In this document: piece after piece, positions 46,206 to 58,059 of the stretch
Layout of the letters: each line of letters opens with the position of its first letter
How positions within the stretch are numbered: the first letter of the stretch is position 1
Assembly: GCA_963576725.1 (NCBI GenBank)
Contig: OY755251.1
Span: 41,924,192-41,988,191 of the forward strand
Length of the DNA: 64,000 nucleotides
Reading direction: 5' to 3'
From: Azorinus chamasolen
Lineage: Eukaryota; Mollusca; Bivalvia; Cardiida; Solecurtidae
Position numbers and translations under genes: made by a program
Notes under the pieces: model-generated
Seen by the model: the letters and a program-made list of their open reading frames with translations, nothing else
Told to the model about the DNA's origin: nothing
Databases searched by the model: none

Positions 46206-46554
46206 TAAATGTAGAATGGGTTTAAATGAGTTTCCAGTATTTACCGATTCTTTAAGTTAGTACGATGTACAATGTCTTTTAACAGTTTCCAATCTTTCGT
46301 CTATTTGCATCTGTAATATGTCGACATGTTTAAATGACGAACAGTATATACGTATTATGACAGTCAATGTAAACAGAACCCTGGTAAATAGGTCTGGCAA
46401 TTATTACAGAACAGAAGCAAACATGATGACAGAACAGTTGTGAATATGCCCGACAATGATGATAGAACATCAGTGAATATATCTGACAATGATAAAATAA
46501 CAGCGGCTAATAGCATTGATAACAAAAACAGAAGTGTAGCGACAATGATAACTG

Positions 46555-48720
46555 ACATCAGCAAATATGTCCACAACATGGCGACTAAGTAGTCTCTGAC
46601 AATGATGACTAACAGCAGCCAATATGTCCACACAATGGAGACTAAGTAGTCACTGACAATGATGACTGACCGCAGCCAATATGTCCACAAAATGGAGACT
46701 AAGTAGTCACTGACAATGATGACTCACAACAGCCAATATGTCCACAAAATGGAGACAAAGTAGCCACTGACGATGATGAATGACAGCAGCCAATATGTCC
46801 ACAAAATGGAGACAAAGTAGCCACTGACAATGATGAATGACAGCAGCCAATATGTCCACAAAATGGAGACAAAGTAGCCTCTGACAATGATGAATGACAG
46901 CAGCCAATATGTCCACAAAATGGAGACTAAGTAGTCACTGACAATGATGACTGACAGCAGCCAATATGTCCACAACATGGAGACTAAGTAGTCACTGACA
47001 ATGCTGACTGACAGCAGCCAATATGTCCACAAAATGGAGACTAAGTAGTCACTGACAATGATGACTGACAGCAGCCAATATGTCTACAAAATGGAGACTA
47101 AGTAGCCATTGATAATGATGACTGACAGCAGCCAATATGTCCACAAAATGGAGACTAAGTAGTCACTGACAATGATGAATGACAGCAGCCAATATGTCCA
47201 CAAAATGGAGACTAAGTAGTCACTGACAATGATGACAGACAGCAGCCAATATGTCCACAAAATGGAGACTAAGTAGTCACTGACAATGATGAATGACAGC
47301 AGCCAATATGTCCACAAAATGGAGACTAAGTAGTCACTGACAATGATGACTGACAGCAGCAAATATGTCAACAAAATGGAGACTAAGTAGTCACTGACAA
47401 TGATGAATGACAGCAGCCAATATGTCCACAAAATGGAGACTAAGTAGTCTCTGACAATGATGAATGACAGCAGCCAATATGTCCACAAAATGGAGACTAA
47501 GTAGTCTCTGACAATGATGACTGACAGCAGCCAATATGTCCACAAAATGGAGACTAAGTAGTCACTGACAATGATGAATGACAGCAGCCAATATGTCCAC
47601 AAAATGGAGACTAAGTAGTCACTGACAATGATGACTGACCGCAGCCAATATGTCCACAAAATGGAGACTAAGTAGTCACTGACAATGATGACTGACAGCA
47701 GCCAATATGTCCACAAAATGGAGACTAAGTAGTCACTGACAATGATGACAGACAGCAGCCAATATGTCCACAAAATGGAGACTAAGTAGTCACTGACAAT
47801 GATGACAGACAGCAGCCAATATGTCCACAAAATGGAGACTAAGTAGTCACTGACAATGATGAATGACAGCAGCCAATATGTCCACAAAATGGAGACAAAG
47901 TAGTCACTGACAATGATGACAGACAGCAGCCAATATGTCCACAACATGGAGACTAAGTAGTCACTGACAATGATGAATGACAGCAAGCAATATGTCCACA
48001 AAATGGAGACTAAGTAGTCACTGACAATGATCACAGACAGCAGCCAATATGTCCACAAAATGGAGACTAAGTAGTCACTGACAATGATGAATGACAGCAG
48101 CCAATATGTCCACAAAATGGAGACTAAGTAGTCACTGACAATGATGACAGACAGCAGCCAATATGTCCACAAAATGGAGACTAAGTAGTCTCTGACAATG
48201 ATGAATGACAGCAGCCAATATGTCCACAAAATGGAGACTAAGTAGCCACTGACAATGATGAATGACAGCAGCCAATATGTCTACAAAATGGAGACTAAGT
48301 AGTCACTGACAATGATGAATGACAGCAGCCAATATGTCCACAAAATGGAGACTAAGTAGTCACTGACAATGATGACTGACAGCAGCCAATATGTCCACAA
48401 AATGGAGACTAAGTAGTCTCTGACAATGATGACTGACAGCAGCCAATATGTCCACAAAATGGAGACTAAGTAGTCTCTGACAATGATGACTGACAGCAGC
48501 CAATATGTCCACAAAATGGAGACTTAGTATCCACTGACAATGATGACTGACAGCAGCCAATATGTCCACAAAATGGAGACTAAGTAGTCTCTGACAATGA
48601 TGACTGACAGCAGCCAATATGTCCACAAAATGGAGACTAAGTAGTCACTGACAATGCTGACTGACAGCAGCCAATATGTCCACAAAATGGAGACTAAGTA
48701 GTCACTGACAATGATGACAA
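46555..48720. repeat. 57-bp satellite, about 38 copies
   Basis: Unit TGACAGCAGCCAATATGTCC + ACAAAATGGAGACTAAGTAG + TCACTGACAATGATGAC. Because 57 is a multiple of 3, minus-strand frames stay open (up to 381 codons, 19-residue hydrophobic repeat). Frame shifts between blocks, lack of any start context and its place in the 14-kb intron speak against a gene. 48721-49135 has no recognised feature. Confidence 0.97.
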
Positions 48721-49137
48721 TGTTAGCATTGTGGTTGATTGACTCTGCGTTGGTGTATCCCACTGGGCAAAAGATGTGATATAATTAGTAGACGGTTCTG
48801 ATGACTAGAAAGCAATGCATTTTACACACTGTCTAGCTTCTGGCAGTTGTATTATCGGGACAGGAAATTTATCCTCTGAGGATAAATGAGTTCTTAAATG
48901 TTATTTCCTGTTGACGAATTGATTGTGTGTATCATTTAATTAAGTCAACAATTATCATGCTAAGCGCGACCTATTTGCATTTGCAACCAAAATTAATGGA
49001 GAAGAACCGCCGATTCAATTGGCGTCTTATCAACAACCAAACTGTTTGGTGCTTCGTCACTAGGTTTCCCGAACGCTTGAACGAATAGAATGTAAGTATA
49101 AAATGAAAAAGATCTGAGTTTGAGCAGGCATAATTCT

Positions 49138-50195
49138 ATTATGGTTAACGCCATATACGATAATTTAAAGGTTAACACCAGATACATGATAACGGTTAAC
49201 GCCAGATACAATATAACGGTAACGCCAGATACATGACAAAGGTTAACGCCAGATACATGATAAAGGGTAACGCCAGATACAATATAACGGTAACGCCAGA
49301 TACATGATAAGAGGTTAACACCAGATATACGCCAGATGTATGATGATGGTATCGCCAGATATATGATAAAGTTTAGCGCCAGATACAAGATAAGGATTAA
49401 CGCCAGATACAATATAAGGGTTAACGCTAGATATATGATAAAGGTTAACGCCAGCTACAAGATAAGGGCTAACGTCATATAGATAATAAGGGTTAACGTC
49501 AGGTACATAAGAGGTAACGCCGGATACATGAAAAAGATTAACGCCAGATACAAGATAAAGATTAACGTCAGATACAAGATAAAGGCTTACGACAGATACA
49601 AGATAAGGGTAACGCCTGATACAAGATAAAGGTTAACGCCAGATAGATGGTAAGTGTTAACAACAGATATATATGGGTCAACGCCGAATACACGATAAGG
49701 GTTAACGCCAAACACCAGATAAGGGTTAACGCCAGATACCTGATAAAGGTTAATGCCAGATACCAGATAAGGGTTAACGCCAGATACATGATAAAGGTTA
49801 ACGCCAAAAACAAGATAAGGGTTAACGCCAGATACATGATAAGGGTTAAAACCAGATACCAGATAAGGGTTAACACCCGGTACAAGATAAGCGTTAACGC
49901 CAGATACATGATAAGGGTTAACGCCAGATACAAGATAAGAGTTAACGCCAGATACATGATAAGAGTTAACGCCAGATACAAGATAAGAGTTAACGCCAGA
50001 TACATGATATGAATTAACGCCAGATACAAGATAAGGGTTAACGCAACGGCAGATACAAGATATGAGTTAACACCAGATATAAGATAAGGGTTAACGCCAG
50101 ATACATGATATGAGTTAACACCAGATACAAGATAAGGGTTAACGCCAGATACATGATATGAGTTAACGCCAGATACATGATATGAGTTAACGCCA
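49138..50195. repeat. 24-bp minisatellite, about 44 copies
   Basis: Unit GGTTAACGCCAGATACAAGA + TAAG, with ATACATGATA alternating with ATACAAGATA in the right half (two-unit period near 49910-50160). The 219-codon open frame is an artefact. 50196-50890 has no recognised feature. Confidence 0.96.
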
Positions 50196-50891
50196 TGTAT
50201 TGATAGAAAGCAAACTTTATACCCCAATTATTCCTACATTGTAAACCTTTGTATAAAACTGTAAGTTAACAGTAACACTTATAGATTTAGGCAACTGTTC
50301 ATAAATATTAAGACTGAAATACTACAAGTACTCATGTCTTGGCGAGTAATAATGGTTATTGTTAACTGAACGGTCCACTGGGCTTGAAAATTCATGCTCT
50401 GAATTGTTTTATCTACCAGAAGTAGAGCGAGATACAATAAGCTTTATTTAGAGTCGGTTATGTATAACACAATAACATTAGCTTTATAGCTATTTTCCGA
50501 CAAACAGAGAATGTAAAAATAACAATAGTCAGTAAATAAAAGAACAATACATATACCACATGCTGAACATTTTTAGAATAATGATGGTATAGTCTCAAGA
50601 TTTGAAGTATTTTTGTTTAGTGAAAATGTATTATGGGAAAAGATAAAGAGGATTTTCATCTGTAAAGAAGTGTTCACAATCTTTTCAAAAATTTCCAAAA
50701 ATTGAAAGTAGCGAAACAATTTACGAACAGTGACCTCACAGCATGCAGTATATAAGATGATGTAGATGGCTAAAACATAATACATTATCAGACGACACTG
50801 GTCATTTTGTAGTCCGTGTCTGTTTTGTTTTATATATATAATCTAGCATATTTGAGATATACAATTAATAGAAAAAATATTGACAAACTTT

Positions 50892-52344
50892 TTAGGAACA
50901 TGCAGGACATTTACAGGTTGGACCGCACCAAGACCGTACCAACCTCACAAACTCATTATAGTTGTATGTTTGTCTCAAGTGGTTTGGCAGGCTGTTCCAG
51001 ACTTGGGCGGCCTGGAACCTGAAAGACTGTTTTCCATAGGTACTTGTTCTGATTTTTGGAATGTTAAGCATGTGAGTATACCGAAAATAGTAAGATGATG
51101 AATATGTTTTGAAGCTGATACATGCAGACAGGAAGGAGAAATTTTGTAGAGACAGGAAGGAGAAATTTTGTAGAGACATTTGAATGTTTCGATAGCCATC
51201 TGCTTAAATGCAGTGTTGGCATATTAGCTTTTTGTAGCATATCTTCATAATTTTATGTAAAATCGTTGAATACTATTCTGGGAGCTCTGTGTTTGATTTT
51301 TTTTCCATTTTCTCAGTGTTTGCCTTAGAGCGGAAATGCCAAATAAGTGCACAAAAGTTAAAATTTGATCTCATGAATGACTTGTAGATGAGAATTTTGC
51401 AATTCAATGGTAAAAACTTACTTATTCTAAATAGAACATTTAATTGACCAGCAGCTTTTTTGCATATTTTAGTAACCTGGTTGTTAAAATTGAGGAGACT
51501 ATCTATCTCCACTCCTAAAAGTTTCACATTGTCTTCACACTCAATAGATACATTATTTAATTTAATTATTTCAGTTTACCTTTTGTTTTCTTTCCAACAG
51601 AAATAGCTTGGAATTTGTCTGGATTTACTTGCATCTGATTATCTCTAAACCAGTCAATCAATATTTTACTTTCGGTTTCAAGGGTAGTTTGGAGCTCGAT
51701 AATATTTGAATTGCTATATGAGATAGTGTTGTCATCAGCGTAGTTGTACAAACTAGATTTATCAATGAAGAAGAAGATGTTAGTGGTCCTAAAATAGATC
51801 CTTGTGGTACATCCTTAGTTATATCGAGCCACGAACTGTTAACTTGTCCAAGTTTCACGCATTGTTTTCTACATGACAGATAATTTTGAATTAAACAGCA
51901 TGCGTTTTCAGACAAACCATAAGCTTTCAGTTTGAGAATGATGAGGTCATGTGGCAAACAGTCAAATGCCATTGATAGGTCCATGAGAATGGCTGCCACA
52001 TGCTCATTGTTGTCAATGGCTATTTTCCAATCTTCAACTAAACGTAGAAGTGTTGTCTGACATCCATTCTTAGGCCTAAAAGCAGATAAAAACGTATTAA
52101 AAGTGTCTTCAAAGTGACTTAAAAGCTGCTCATTTATGCCTTTCTCAAACAGTTTAGAGGCAGATGAAAGTATACTAACAGGGCGATAGTTTGTCATGGT
52201 AAAAGGGTCATCTTTTTTAAAAAGTGGAGTTACCTGTGCCTTTTTAAGGTCTACTGGAAAGGAATGCATGTTAAAAATCTTGTTCATGATTGTAGAGATG
52301 CAATGGTACATTTCCACTAGGTTGTAGCATCGCCAAAATAACAC
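50892..52344 (-). mobile_element. Truncated, frameshifted non-LTR retrotransposon (CR1/Jockey-like)
   Basis: The minus strand encodes reverse-transcriptase blocks in order: NYRPVSILSSASKLFEK, FRPKNGCQTTLLRLVEDW, ILMDLSMAFDCLPHDLI, DVPQGSILGPL, then in another frame YADDNTISYSNSN, then LLGVEIDSLLNFNNQV and, near 50900-51050, QAAQVWNSLPNHLRQTYN at the C-terminal end. Both catalytic acid sites (AFD, YADD) are recognisable. Frameshifts near 51760, 51550 and 51250 and loss of the segment between GPL and YADD make it non-functional. No 5' ORF or endonuclease is present. Same strand as the exchanger gene. The clade is uncertain. Confidence 0.9.
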
Positions 52345-52387
52345 AGTGCTTAAACAGTCGAACTACAAAACATCGAACCTGCTGGTG

Positions 52388-52530
52388 CTAAATGTAGAAT
52401 GAAGTGTTCGACTTAAAGGTAGCTCGAGATTGGTATACTCCGTTTGCAAAGGCATCTCTATCAGATAAAGGTTCGTTCGGGCGAGTGTTTGTTCTGTATG
52501 TGGTGTTTCCTGCATGACTCATTTTTGTAC
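52388..52530 (-). repeat. Dispersed MSHAGNTTY-type repeat, second copy
   Basis: The minus strand reads STKMSHAGNTTYRTNTRPNE; compare 633-690. Possibly a remnant of a coding element of unknown type. Confidence 0.6.
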
Positions 52531-52634
52531 TTTTAACGAAAACACAATTATTAATAATATTTATATACTTTTTAAGTTTGTATTTATTTTGTCCATACTT
52601 CATTTAAACTTTTATTCCATAGAAACTCCCTTTT

Positions 52635-52725
52635 ACGCCTATGCAAACAGAGTAGATCCAGATCAGGCTTAGACAGCTCCCGTAAGAGCCGTCTGATCAG
52701 GGACTGTTCTGTTTGCTTATGACAT
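52635..52725. repeat. Palindromic MITE core, CAGAGTAGATCC type
   Basis: TATGCAAACAGAGTAGATCC ... GGGACTGTTCTGTTTGCTTA with tip AGCTCCCGTAAGAGCC. A TTTATGGAGTAAACGGTGAA terminus follows at 52811, so 52630-52830 is probably a TTAA-type MITE with decayed ends. 53030-53120 is another MITE hairpin core (TTTAATGCAGGACGGAGGTG ... CATCCTGCATTAAGC). Confidence 0.8.
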
Positions 52726-53121
52726 AATATAAATCTGATTCTACAGTATCTGTCGTAATTAAAATTCCTTTGTTTAATACTGACATAATATTCACGATGT
52801 CATAATTTCTTTATGGAGTAAACGGTGAATTACCCATGCTGATAATGACCGTCTGGATGATGGAGACCTTTGTTAATAAAGGCAATGGAAACACATTTTT
52901 ATGGCAAACTCATTTTTTTCCGTATAAGTGAAAACAGACTGTCTAATGTAAGCTGTTCGTTCTCAGCAGAATCTCTTTAATCCTTTTCCCGGTTCTATGT
53001 TTATTCCAAATTTCAATACTTGAGATTACGGAGATTGTTTAATGCAGGACGGAGGTGATACAGCAAGGTCCTATGGGAGCTTGTTGCATAATTGTCATCC
53101 TGCATTAAGCTACAGTCTGTC

Positions 53122-53335
53122 TTAACCCCTTTGCTGCCATGAAGACAGGTCTGTACTATCATATGCAAAATGTGTCAATACATATGAGATGCCGAGTAAC
53201 TCGGAGTCTCATCAGGGTCCAAACTGTTTGACAATCTGTTAACAGTTTTATGAAGAAATTAAAGAAACTTCCACTCTTAAACTTGGAACCGACATAAATA
53301 TGTCCAGATAACAATTCTGGCACTGAAAGGGTTAA
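53122..53335. mobile_element. TTAA-flanked MITE, GGATCC-core family
   Basis: TTAACCCCTTTGCTGCCATG at the left, CTGGCACTGAAAGGGTTAA at the right. Core with tip GAGTAACTCGGAGTCTCATC and a diverged left arm. 214 bp, a sister of 38589-38803. Confidence 0.87.
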
Positions 53336-53699
53336 AGAGAATCTAGTTTTTGTGACCAATTTAGCGCGGTATTACTGTATGTAACAAAACGCAGCCTGCT
53401 GTGACAAAATCAGTGGAATTAATCAAACTTCATTATTAGATACAAGTGTGCATTTATGGTCCTAGCTATTCAGACATGAATAAAATTATATACAGTCTAT
53501 AATATTTGAAAAAGTAGTACGGTCAAGCAGGCAAGGCCACATACAAGACGCAACCACCACCAAAACATCGATAGATAGCATATCACACACACAACTACAA
53601 ACCCAAACACACGCACATACGTGATATGAAAACTGAAAACCTAAACACCTCGTACTAGAGACAAACATGAACAACACAAGTACAAAGTCACAAGACAAA

Positions 53700-54055
53700 C
53701 AAACGTAAGGGTGACAAAGAGAAGCCTTGGAACGGTCAGTGGGAAAATCAGCACTGGGGGTTTAAACCGGTTTACGGATGTCTTAACCTCACACTTATCT
53801 CAAAGTCACCCTAGCTTAACAAATAGTGTAAATAAAGGTATCCCCGCCGGACTTTCCCATAACATAGAAGCCTTGGATGAGAAGATGCAACCCCAGGAAA
53901 GGCTAAAGAGAAGACTAGAGGTAAAGTTTCACATATAAATGACAGTTTTGGCAATGAACTTGATTGACACTGCCAACTGGTAATGACTAACAGCCCAGTA
54001 ACGGATATTGACACTGCCAACTGGTAAAGACTAACAGCCCAGTAACGGATATTGG
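53700..54055. repeat. Dispersed repeat fragment and a 44-bp duplication
   Basis: 53720-53830 (TTGGAACGGTCAGTGGGAAA, CCTCACACTTATCTCAAAG) matches 770-880. 53960-54052 holds two copies of GACACTGCCAACTGGTAATG + ACTAACAGCCCAGTAACGGAT. 54056-54312 has nothing recognised. Confidence 0.7.
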
Positions 54056-54312
54056 TGTTTAGTAAACTGGTTAATGACGATATTTGCACACTGATGGCAG
54101 CTATGTTGATACGATTTCGGAGAGATTTAAATATTGGACAGAACTTACTTTTCTTGATCCATTATTGAGAAGTATGGTGTTTACTTTGCTGTCGACATAA
54201 AATTATATAAATGGCAAATGTAACACATAGTAATGTAACACAGAGTAACATTATTGAAATAGTTTTTGTTTGTGCTTTTGTTGTATATACTTTTGTAAGG
54301 ATAATCTATACT

Positions 54313-55025
54313 TTAACCCTTCACTCCATAGATAGCCTTTTTAAACCTATAAAACCCTGTATTTAATTTGTATTGGGTAAAGTTAACACACTTTTCGAAC
54401 ACGACTAGCCAATATATTTGATTAATTCTGTTGCCAAATTTTGTTGTCTGCAAAGTATGTCGTCTGCTACAATTTCAATGTTTATTTTTTCTTCATGTTT
54501 GCTTTAAAGACATAGTCACGGTAACAAACAGTTTAAATACTGATGACAGACACGGCGATTACTAACCGTGTCATCTGGATCCAAACCGCTTGCATAGGTG
54601 ATCACATAGTCTCCATTGGCTTTGAACAATTGCATGTAATCAAAGTGAATACATTGAAGGGCAATCCCATGATTGAGAGTTCTTCTGATGTAATTTGTTC
54701 AAAGCATGGATTTCATTTTTTTATGTAAATATATTCAGATTTAAATAAATTTGGAATAACATCAGTAATAAGGCATTCATTAAAGAAGTTGGCTTCATGC
54801 AGCTTCAGACGAGTTCTCCAGTTTGGGCATCGACATTGATTGGTACTGCTATAGTTGTGATTAGCCAGGGACAACTATGTGGTTACCTACGCAAACAGTT
54901 TGAATCCAGATGAGGGCCGAATAACTCAGTCCTTCATCAGGATTCTCATACTGATAATTCGTTTATTGAAACGAAAAAGGGAGAACATTTGAAAGGAATT
55001 AAAAAAACAGCATTTTTTTTTTTTA
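54313..55025. repeat. Nested remnants of GGATCC-core TTAA MITEs
   Basis: TTAACCCTTCACTCCATA at 54313. A reverse-oriented core lies at 54430-54612 (TTTTGTTGTCTGCAAAG, then tip ACACGGCGATTACTAACCGT and ATCTGGATCCAAACCGC). Another core lies at 54893-54955 (GCAAACAGTTTGAATCCAGA, AATAACTCAGTCCTTCATCA). Confidence 0.75.
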
Positions 55026-55029
55026 TAAA

Positions 55030-55310
55030 AAATTGATATTATTGGACAGTTCTGACATCACTCTCTTAACGTATTTGTTTTTGTATTGTGGTTATTATTG
55101 GACAGTTTTGACGTCAAGTCTTAACGTATTTGTTTTTGTATTGTGGTTATTATTGGACAGTTCTGACGTCCAAGTCTTCACGTATTTTTTATGTATTGTG
55201 GTTATTAGTGGATAGTTCTGACGCCACTCTCTTAACGTATTTGTTGATGTACTGTGGTTATTAGTAGACAGTTATGACGTCGGCGTCAAGTCTTAACGTA
55301 CTTCTTTTTT
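55030..55310. repeat. About 56-bp tandem repeat, about 5 copies
   Basis: Unit GGTTATTATTGGACAGTTCT + GACGTCAAGTCTTAACGTAT + TTGTTTTTGTATTGT. A further single copy lies at 56367-56420. Confidence 0.93.
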
Positions 55311-55559
55311 ATGCAGTCGCACCAACATAATTTTGAAGAATGTAGTCATGCAGAAAAGATAACATTATTTTGAGTGATTTGGGTAGTGAAGAGTTACAAG
55401 TAATCAACATGCATTCATTGAAAATTACGATTGAGAGTTCTACTCAAGTAATTTGTTCGAGGCATGAATTTCATTTTTATGTAAATATATTCAAAACTAA
55501 TTCTAGACTACCATTAGTAATCAAACATTCATAACAGGAGGCTGTTTGCATGCAGCAGC

Positions 55560-55690
55560 GTCAGACAAATGTTATAGTCTGGGTATTAAGATTGATTGAT
55601 ACGTCAGACAAATGTTATAGTCTGGGTATTAAGATTGATTGATACGTCAGACAAATGTTATAGTCTGGGTATTAAGATTGATTGATACTG
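55560..55690. repeat. 43-bp tandem repeat, 3 copies
   Basis: Unit GTCAGACAAATGTTATAGTC + TGGGTATTAAGATTGATTGATAC; near-identical copies. 55800-55900 is a CTCCACCAAACCCT-family palindrome (TATTCCTCCATCAAACCCTA ... GGTGGAGAAATG). Confidence 0.93.
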
Positions 55691-55904
55691 CTATGGTGCC
55701 ATGGTTGTGATTAACTCTTTCACTGTCAATGGCGGATATGTATTCACCTAGACAAACACTAACAGAGCTCCATATAAGATGCGTAAATTAACATATTTTC
55801 AGGAAAAACCTCTTTATTCCTCCATCAAACCCTATGTTCTGACTCCTCTTTAGACACGATTCTAAAGAGTGGTCACACTATGGCTTGGTGGAGAAATGTA
55901 AAAA

Positions 55905-56205
55905 AAGGAAAGTACCTAGTTATAGTCTGCTTTCAGTCCGAATGACCGCTCAGCCGACTGTACATTTACTCACCTGGTCATTGAGTCATTCGCCTACAAT
56001 AGAGCTAACATATGGCGCAATCATGCAGCCGCAGTACCGACTAGTGACCCTCACATGTACCCATTTTAACCCTTGGGTGGTGAGGAGGTGCGGGTGGGAG
56101 AAACTGAAAAGCATCTCTGAAATTTCCGGGAGCGACCGGGATTTGAACCCCGGACTCCCGGATTGGTAGTCAAGCGCGTTACCACTAGACCCCGCACACC
56201 ATGAC
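55905..56205 (-). mobile_element. tRNA-derived SINE
   Basis: The minus strand begins TGCGGGGTCTAGTGGTAACG (A-box-like) and carries GGGGTTCAAATCCCGG (B box, 56143 region). An anticodon-loop-like CTACCAA sits between them, but the acceptor stem does not pair, so it is not a working tRNA. A unique body of about 200 bp follows (GTTTCTCCCACCCGCACCTC). Confidence 0.75.
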
Positions 56206-56534
56206 GATTTTATTATTTGAGTACACACCTGTATCTGTAGCCCTGACTAACTAACTCGCTGTCTCTAATTAGCCTCCAAACTGTTTCGTACTATGATTGT
56301 GAAAAACAAAACGGGAAAAAAGCAGACGACAAATTTTGCAGACGCAAATATTTGGCAGCGAAAATTGTTGATGTATTGTGGTTTTTAGTAGACAGTTTTG
56401 ACGTCTTAACGTATTTCCTTGATGATCCAGTCGCACCAAAAGAATTCATCGAGAAAAGAAATCATTGATATTGTCTATTTTTTCTCCAGTAAAATAACGT
56501 AGATTTTCAAGTGATAAAGGAGTAAACAGACTGT

Positions 56535-56655
56535 CTTACAAATTGCTACTAACTAGTAAACTCGTCAACTCTCTTATGTAGCCTAGCATTGCCGTATATA
56601 GCTACTAACTAGTAAACTCGTCAACTCTCTTATGTAGCCTAGCATTGCCGTGTAT
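56535..56655. repeat. 56-bp tandem duplication, 2 copies
   Basis: CTACTAACTAGTAAACTCGT + CAACTCTCTTATGTAGCCTA + GCATTGCCGT, repeated almost exactly. 56656-57010 has AT-rich AATAAATGATAATAAA-like sequence (56920-57000) and nothing else. Confidence 0.95.
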
Positions 56656-57010
56656 ACATACACGTAAGATGTGTAGCTTGCTACAACGTTCTCATCGACG
56701 ATATATGACTTTTTGTATCGCGTGCTGTGAAACCAAACTTAAACAACCAAACAACCTTCTCTTTTTAAATGTCTTCCCTTGTTCTTTACAAACAAATCAA
56801 ACAAAACAAACACGATCACAGTATCCAACAGGCTGAGTTCTAAAAAGACAACGAGTTACTCGGCATCGCAGTTGGCATAGGTAATCGCAAAACAATATAC
56901 CCCTCCGCCTTCAGCGGGGAATAATATAATAAATACTATAATAAATGAAATAATAAATAAGATAATAAACAGTATAATAAATGATATACAAAGATTCAAT
57001 AAATATATAG

Positions 57011-57150
57011 AGAATAATAGGTTAGTGCCGTAGATGGGACGCCTTTATCCGACGAGGGGAGAAAACGTTGAGGCGAGGCTTGCCGAGCCTCAACTGTTTT
57101 CTCTCCGAGTCGGATAAAGGCGTCCCATCTACGGCACTAACCTATTATTC
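57011..57150. mobile_element. 140-bp hairpin element with GGCGAGGCTTGCCGAGCC tip
   Basis: GAATAATAGGTTAGTGCCGT ... CCGAC mirrored by GTCGG ... ACGGCACTAACCTATTATTC, symmetrical about 57080/57081. A short mismatch lies around GAGGGGAGAAAAC / GTTTTCTCTCCGA. The tip (57072-57089) read in reverse matches the tip of 34245-34389 at 14 of 16 positions. Confidence 0.93.
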
Positions 57151-58022
57151 GATTTATCCAGTCAATTTAGTTAAATATCTTTTTTCATAGACTCATATTT
57201 AACATAACACTCTTGAAATAATTTACATTGAAAATGCGGTTTTTCGATCAACGGATCCCTCCCTTTTCATTTCCATTTAGATGTAAATAGATCTAATGAG
57301 CTACCGCAGAGGAAAATAGTTTCGATACTTGCATTACAAGAGGGGAAAACGTGGTTGAATTTGAAAAATAAGATGATTTGAATCGAGGGTCGATAAGTTA
57401 TTTCAAACAGACATGGTTATATTCCCTGGTCAAATCCGAGTTCCGTAGTCTCGATTTCTATTTTTAGATAGACATAGCGTCACTCATAAATCGATGGAAC
57501 TGAACGGGCTATATTTAGGTCTATGACTATCACCGCCCCTGTAAGAGTTTATCAATCAAATTATCATGAGAGTGAAAAGAAAACATTTGCTATTTATCTG
57601 TCAGTCTTTGCTTCCAGGCTTGATTTTATCAAAAACGCGTTTCGCTAGCGGTGGATTAAATTAATAAAACTGATAAATCAACATCACTTTTTATGTGGCC
57701 TCAGTGGCGTAATCGGTAAGGACGACGTCTTTAGAGTGATTAGAATTGTTTTTTGTATGATCAGGCACGGGTTCGAATCCAGCTATAGCCAATTATTTTT
57801 ATTTTTTCTCATTTGAATATTTTTTTTGGGTGAATTTTCCGTCAACATGATTTTTATACATATTTACAGAAAATTAAAACAGTTCCATGGTTATATAATC
57901 ATTACGCCTATCTACTAACCTAATAAACCTTCTACTACCGGAAGTAACCTAATAAACCTAAGTTTATCTGCACCCCCTTTATTATGTCACTAGAGAAGCC
58001 TGGTGACTGGATAAAATCGATA
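57148..58022. mobile_element. About 870-bp unit bounded by TTCGATTTATCCAGTCA inverted ends
   Basis: The left end TTCGATTTATCCAGTCA abuts the hairpin at 57150; the right end TGACTGGATAAAATCGATAT is its inverse. Inside there is no transposase, a tRNA-like piece, and AACCTAATAAACCT repeated at 57918-57960. Possibly a non-autonomous DNA element that includes the hairpin. Confidence 0.6.
57697..57794 (+). repeat. tRNA-like remnant
   Basis: GTGGCGTAATCGGTAAGGAC (A-box-like) and GGGTTCGAATCC (B box) are about 50 bp apart. The T-stem pairs only at its inner two positions and the acceptor stem poorly, so this is a decayed tRNA or SINE head, not a functional tRNA gene. Confidence 0.5.
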
Positions 58023-58059
58023 TATCGACTATTTAGTATACGAGTGATGAACCCTTCTT

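Noticed and set aside
47084..48229. 381-codon open frame, minus strand
   Set aside because: It is a 57-bp tandem repeat read in frame, with neighbouring blocks of the same array in other frames; no domain, no start context.
49568..50227. 219-codon open frame
   Set aside because: 24-bp minisatellite in frame; the opposite strand is equally open.
54146..54187. Possible minus-strand exon (GTCGACAG acceptor, AAAA|GTAAGT donor)
   Set aside because: The only open frame (KVNTILLNNGSRK) does not match any missing NHE segment, and exons 2 and 3 already join in frame without it.
56122..56196. Functional tRNA gene, minus strand
   Set aside because: A and B boxes are present but the acceptor stem does not pair and the anticodon stem is mismatched; it heads a SINE.
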